From Clostridiales bacterium (lineage in GTDB: Bacteria; Bacillota_A; Clostridia; Christensenellales; Aristaeellaceae): a DNA stretch of 22,334 nt. Below are positions 20,628 through 22,334 of the stretch, piece by piece. The position numbers and the translations under genes were made by a program. The notes beneath the pieces are model-generated. The model did no database searches. It saw only the letters and a list, made by a program, of their open reading frames with translations, and had not been told where the DNA came from. Positions within the stretch are counted from its first letter, which is position 1. The number at the start of each line of letters is the position of its first letter. Where the stretch lies: contig JAIKWN010000006.1 in the NCBI GenBank assembly GCA_024684665.1, forward strand, positions 1-22,334, read 5' to 3'.

Positions 20628-22334
20628 ATGATTCCACGCCCTATTCCCAAGCGCTTCCGCAAGCGGCGGACCATGATGTTCATGAACGCGCAGAAGCCCG
20701 GTCTGATCCGGGATGCCTATATCTACGGATGCGATTCGATCATCCTGGATCTGGAAGACGCTGTCGCGGAAAACCAGAAGGACAGCGCGCGCTTTTCCCT
20801 GTATCACGCGCTCCACACCATCGATTACGGCGATACCGAGGTACTCGTCCGCATCAACGCGCTTTCCACCCCTCACTGGAGAGAGGATATCCGTGCGAGC
20901 GTAGCCGCCGGTGTCGATGGTATCCGTATCGCGAAGTGCGAATCCGCGGATGAAGTAAGACGGGTCGAGGCTTGTATTCTGGAAGACGAGCGTAATTTCG
21001 GGTTGGAAGAAGGCCGAACGCTTATGATGGCCGCCCTCGAAAGCCCGACCGGGATTCTCAACGCATATAAGATCGCCAAGGCCTCCGACCGCATGATCGG
21101 CATCTCGATCGCAGCCGGGGATTTCCGCCGCTGCCTCGGAACCAGTTATCACCGAGATGGTATGGATCTTTTTGTCGCGCGGGGACTTCTCGTCGACGCT
21201 GCCAAGGCGGCAGGCGTCCAGTGCTTTGACAGCGCGTTTACCGATTTATCCGACATGGAAGCCTTCCGTGAAGAGGTACGTCAGAATAAGGCCATGGGTT
21301 TTGACGGCAAAAGCATCATCAACCCGAGCCAGATCGTCCCGGTGCTTGAAGTCTTCGAGCCCGATCATCCTTTCATTCGTCAGTACACTCTGCCCCCGTC
21401 GCCCGAATATGCCCTTCCCCGCCCCAGAGAGGATTCAGGGGCAGCAATTGCAGATGAGGACAGCGTGCTGAACGCTGTCGGCCGGCGGATCCCAAAGGCG
21501 CTGCTGTCAAATGGGAAATCCGCTTATCTCGGAAAATACGCGCTGGATGGCGCGCTGCTCAGGAAACAGGGGCCACGAACCCGCAGAAACGAAAGCCCCA
21601 GTGAAACAAAGGTCGTTTCAAGTCTTGCCGATGCCCTGCGGCTCTGTGGTGCGAAGGACGGTACGACGTTCTCCTTCCATCATCATCTGCGCAACGGGGA
21701 CGCAGTCGCAAACATGACCATCCGCGCGGCTGCCGAAGAGCTCGGTCTGCGCGAGATCCATCTCGCCGCCTCCGGACTCGGTGAGCAGCACGATTATATC
21801 GCCGACTGCATCGAACGCGGGATCATCACCGGGATCCAGACGAGCGGCGTCCGCGGACGCATTGGCGAAATGATCTCCGGCGGTATTCTCGATAAACCCG
21901 TTCTCATCCGGAGCCACGGCGGAAGGCAGCGCGCGATAGAAGCGGGTGAAGTTCATATTGACATTGCTGTCATTGCCGCTCCGACAAGCGACTGTATGGG
22001 TAACTGCCGGGGCATCGGTGGCAAGAGCAACTGCGGCAGCCTCGGCTACGCGATGACGGACGCAAAGTACGCGGATCACGTCGTTGTCGTAACCGACTGC
22101 CTCGTCGATTTTCCGAACATGCCGGCTTCCATCCAGGCGATCGATGTGGACGCGGTCGTCGTCGTGGATTCCATCGGCGACCCAAAGAAGATTGCGAGTG
22201 CGGCGGCACGCATCAGCCAGAACCCGCGCGACCTCATGATGGCGGAGAACGTGGCGAAGGTCATCGCCTCCACACCATGGTTCAAGGAGGGCTTCTCCTT
22301 CCAGACCGGCGTTGGCGGTCCGAGCCTCGCGGCG
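20628..22334 (+). CDS. citrate lyase beta-alpha (CitE-CitF) fusion, partial at right edge
   Basis: One uninterrupted frame of 569 codons runs off the window. Residues ~1-250 are CitE-like (citryl-CoA/HpcH-HpaI lyase): RRTMMF at 13-18, DLEDAVAENQKDSAR at 41-55, ALESPTGI with Glu138, IAAGDF with Asp165 (family GAEDY) and GFDGKSIINPSQI at 224-236. About 30 linker residues follow. From residue ~280 it is CitF-like (citrate:acetate CoA-transferase subunit): LNAVGRRIP, then SFHHHLRNGD at 349-358, TSGVRGRIGEMISGG, RSHGG, and WFKEGFSFQTGVGGPSLAA. In citrate lyase CitF makes citryl-thioester on the CitD carrier and CitE cleaves it to oxaloacetate. The CitE tail after NPSQI (~50 residues incl. NGKMVDGP) is missing, and no CitD lies upstream. 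Start: GAGGTGG ribosome site, 30 bases after the preceding gene. The true substrate may not be citrate. Confidence 0.87.
   Translation, partial: MIPRPIPKRFRKRRTMMFMNAQKPGLIRDAYIYGCDSIILDLEDAVAENQKDSARFSLYHALHTIDYGDTEVLVRINALSTPHWREDIRASVAAGVDGIRIAKCESADEVRRVEACILEDERNFGLEEGRTLMMAALESPTGILNAYKIAKASDRMIGISIAAGDFRRCLGTSYHRDGMDLFVARGLLVDAAKAAGVQCFDSAFTDLSDMEAFREEVRQNKAMGFDGKSIINPSQIVPVLEVFEPDHPFIRQYTLPPSPEYALPRPREDSGAAIADEDSVLNAVGRRIPKALLSNGKSAYLGKYALDGALLRKQGPRTRRNESPSETKVVSSLADALRLCGAKDGTTFSFHHHLRNGDAVANMTIRAAAEELGLREIHLAASGLGEQHDYIADCIERGIITGIQTSGVRGRIGEMISGGILDKPVLIRSHGGRQRAIEAGEVHIDIAVIAAPTSDCMGNCRGIGGKSNCGSLGYAMTDAKYADHVVVVTDCLVDFPNMPASIQAIDVDAVVVVDSIGDPKKIASAAARISQNPRDLMMAENVAKVIASTPWFKEGFSFQTGVGGPSLAA

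Noticed and set aside
20520..21152. Minus-strand open frame of 210 codons opposite the CitE part
   Set aside because: The plus strand encodes an unmistakable CitE sequence here, and the antisense product has no motif or ribosome site.

Overview
The window looks like chromosomal DNA of an anaerobic, gut-type member of the Firmicutes (class Clostridia). Evidence: strong GGAGG-type ribosome binding sites, an Lpl-type ABC sugar importer without a dedicated ATPase, a LacI/ABC/ADP-ribosylglycohydrolase arrangement, an FMN/FAD respiratory-type reductase and citrate-lyase-like sequences. Base composition looks to be in the mid-50s % GC by eye. The species cannot be named from the sequence. No tRNA, rRNA, CRISPR array or intact transposase was seen.

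Left part (1-4417). A short repeat-like left end is followed by a secreted double-FMN/FAD reductase and its probable MerR-family regulator. The reductase promoter has the long 19-bp spacer typical of MerR-activated promoters. A small PPC/DUF296-domain protein and a gene-free stretch with a strong hairpin follow.

Middle part (4418-11964). A seven-gene minus-strand operon encodes a DUF1932 dehydrogenase, a tripartite tricarboxylate transporter (TctC, TctB, TctA), a two-subunit class I fumarase/tartrate-dehydratase-like hydro-lyase, and an RraA/HMG-aldolase-type lyase. A LysR regulator is transcribed divergently. The set reads as uptake of a (hydroxy)di- or tricarboxylate, dehydration to a 2-oxo acid, and cleavage or decarboxylation to pyruvate. 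The exact substrate is unknown.

Right part (11965-22334). After a gene-poor stretch holding an apparent Ig-like gene remnant, a minus-strand operon encodes two ABC sugar permeases, a solute-binding protein and an ADP-ribosylglycohydrolase-family enzyme. Next comes a LacI regulator. A divergent plus-strand operon encodes a second, much larger ADP-ribosylglycohydrolase-family protein with C-terminal beta-sandwich regions, then an in-frame fusion of citrate lyase beta (CitE) and alpha (CitF) that runs off the window. Both LacI-flanking operons carry the same operator-like element, AACCGGTTTCTCT, just downstream of a recognisable promoter. They therefore probably form one regulon linking import of a glycoside, its hydrolysis by DraG-fold enzymes, and a citrate-lyase-like step. 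The most unusual items are the CitE-CitF fusion, which has lost the CitE tail and has no CitD upstream, and the pair of ADP-ribosylglycohydrolase homologues inside a sugar regulon.
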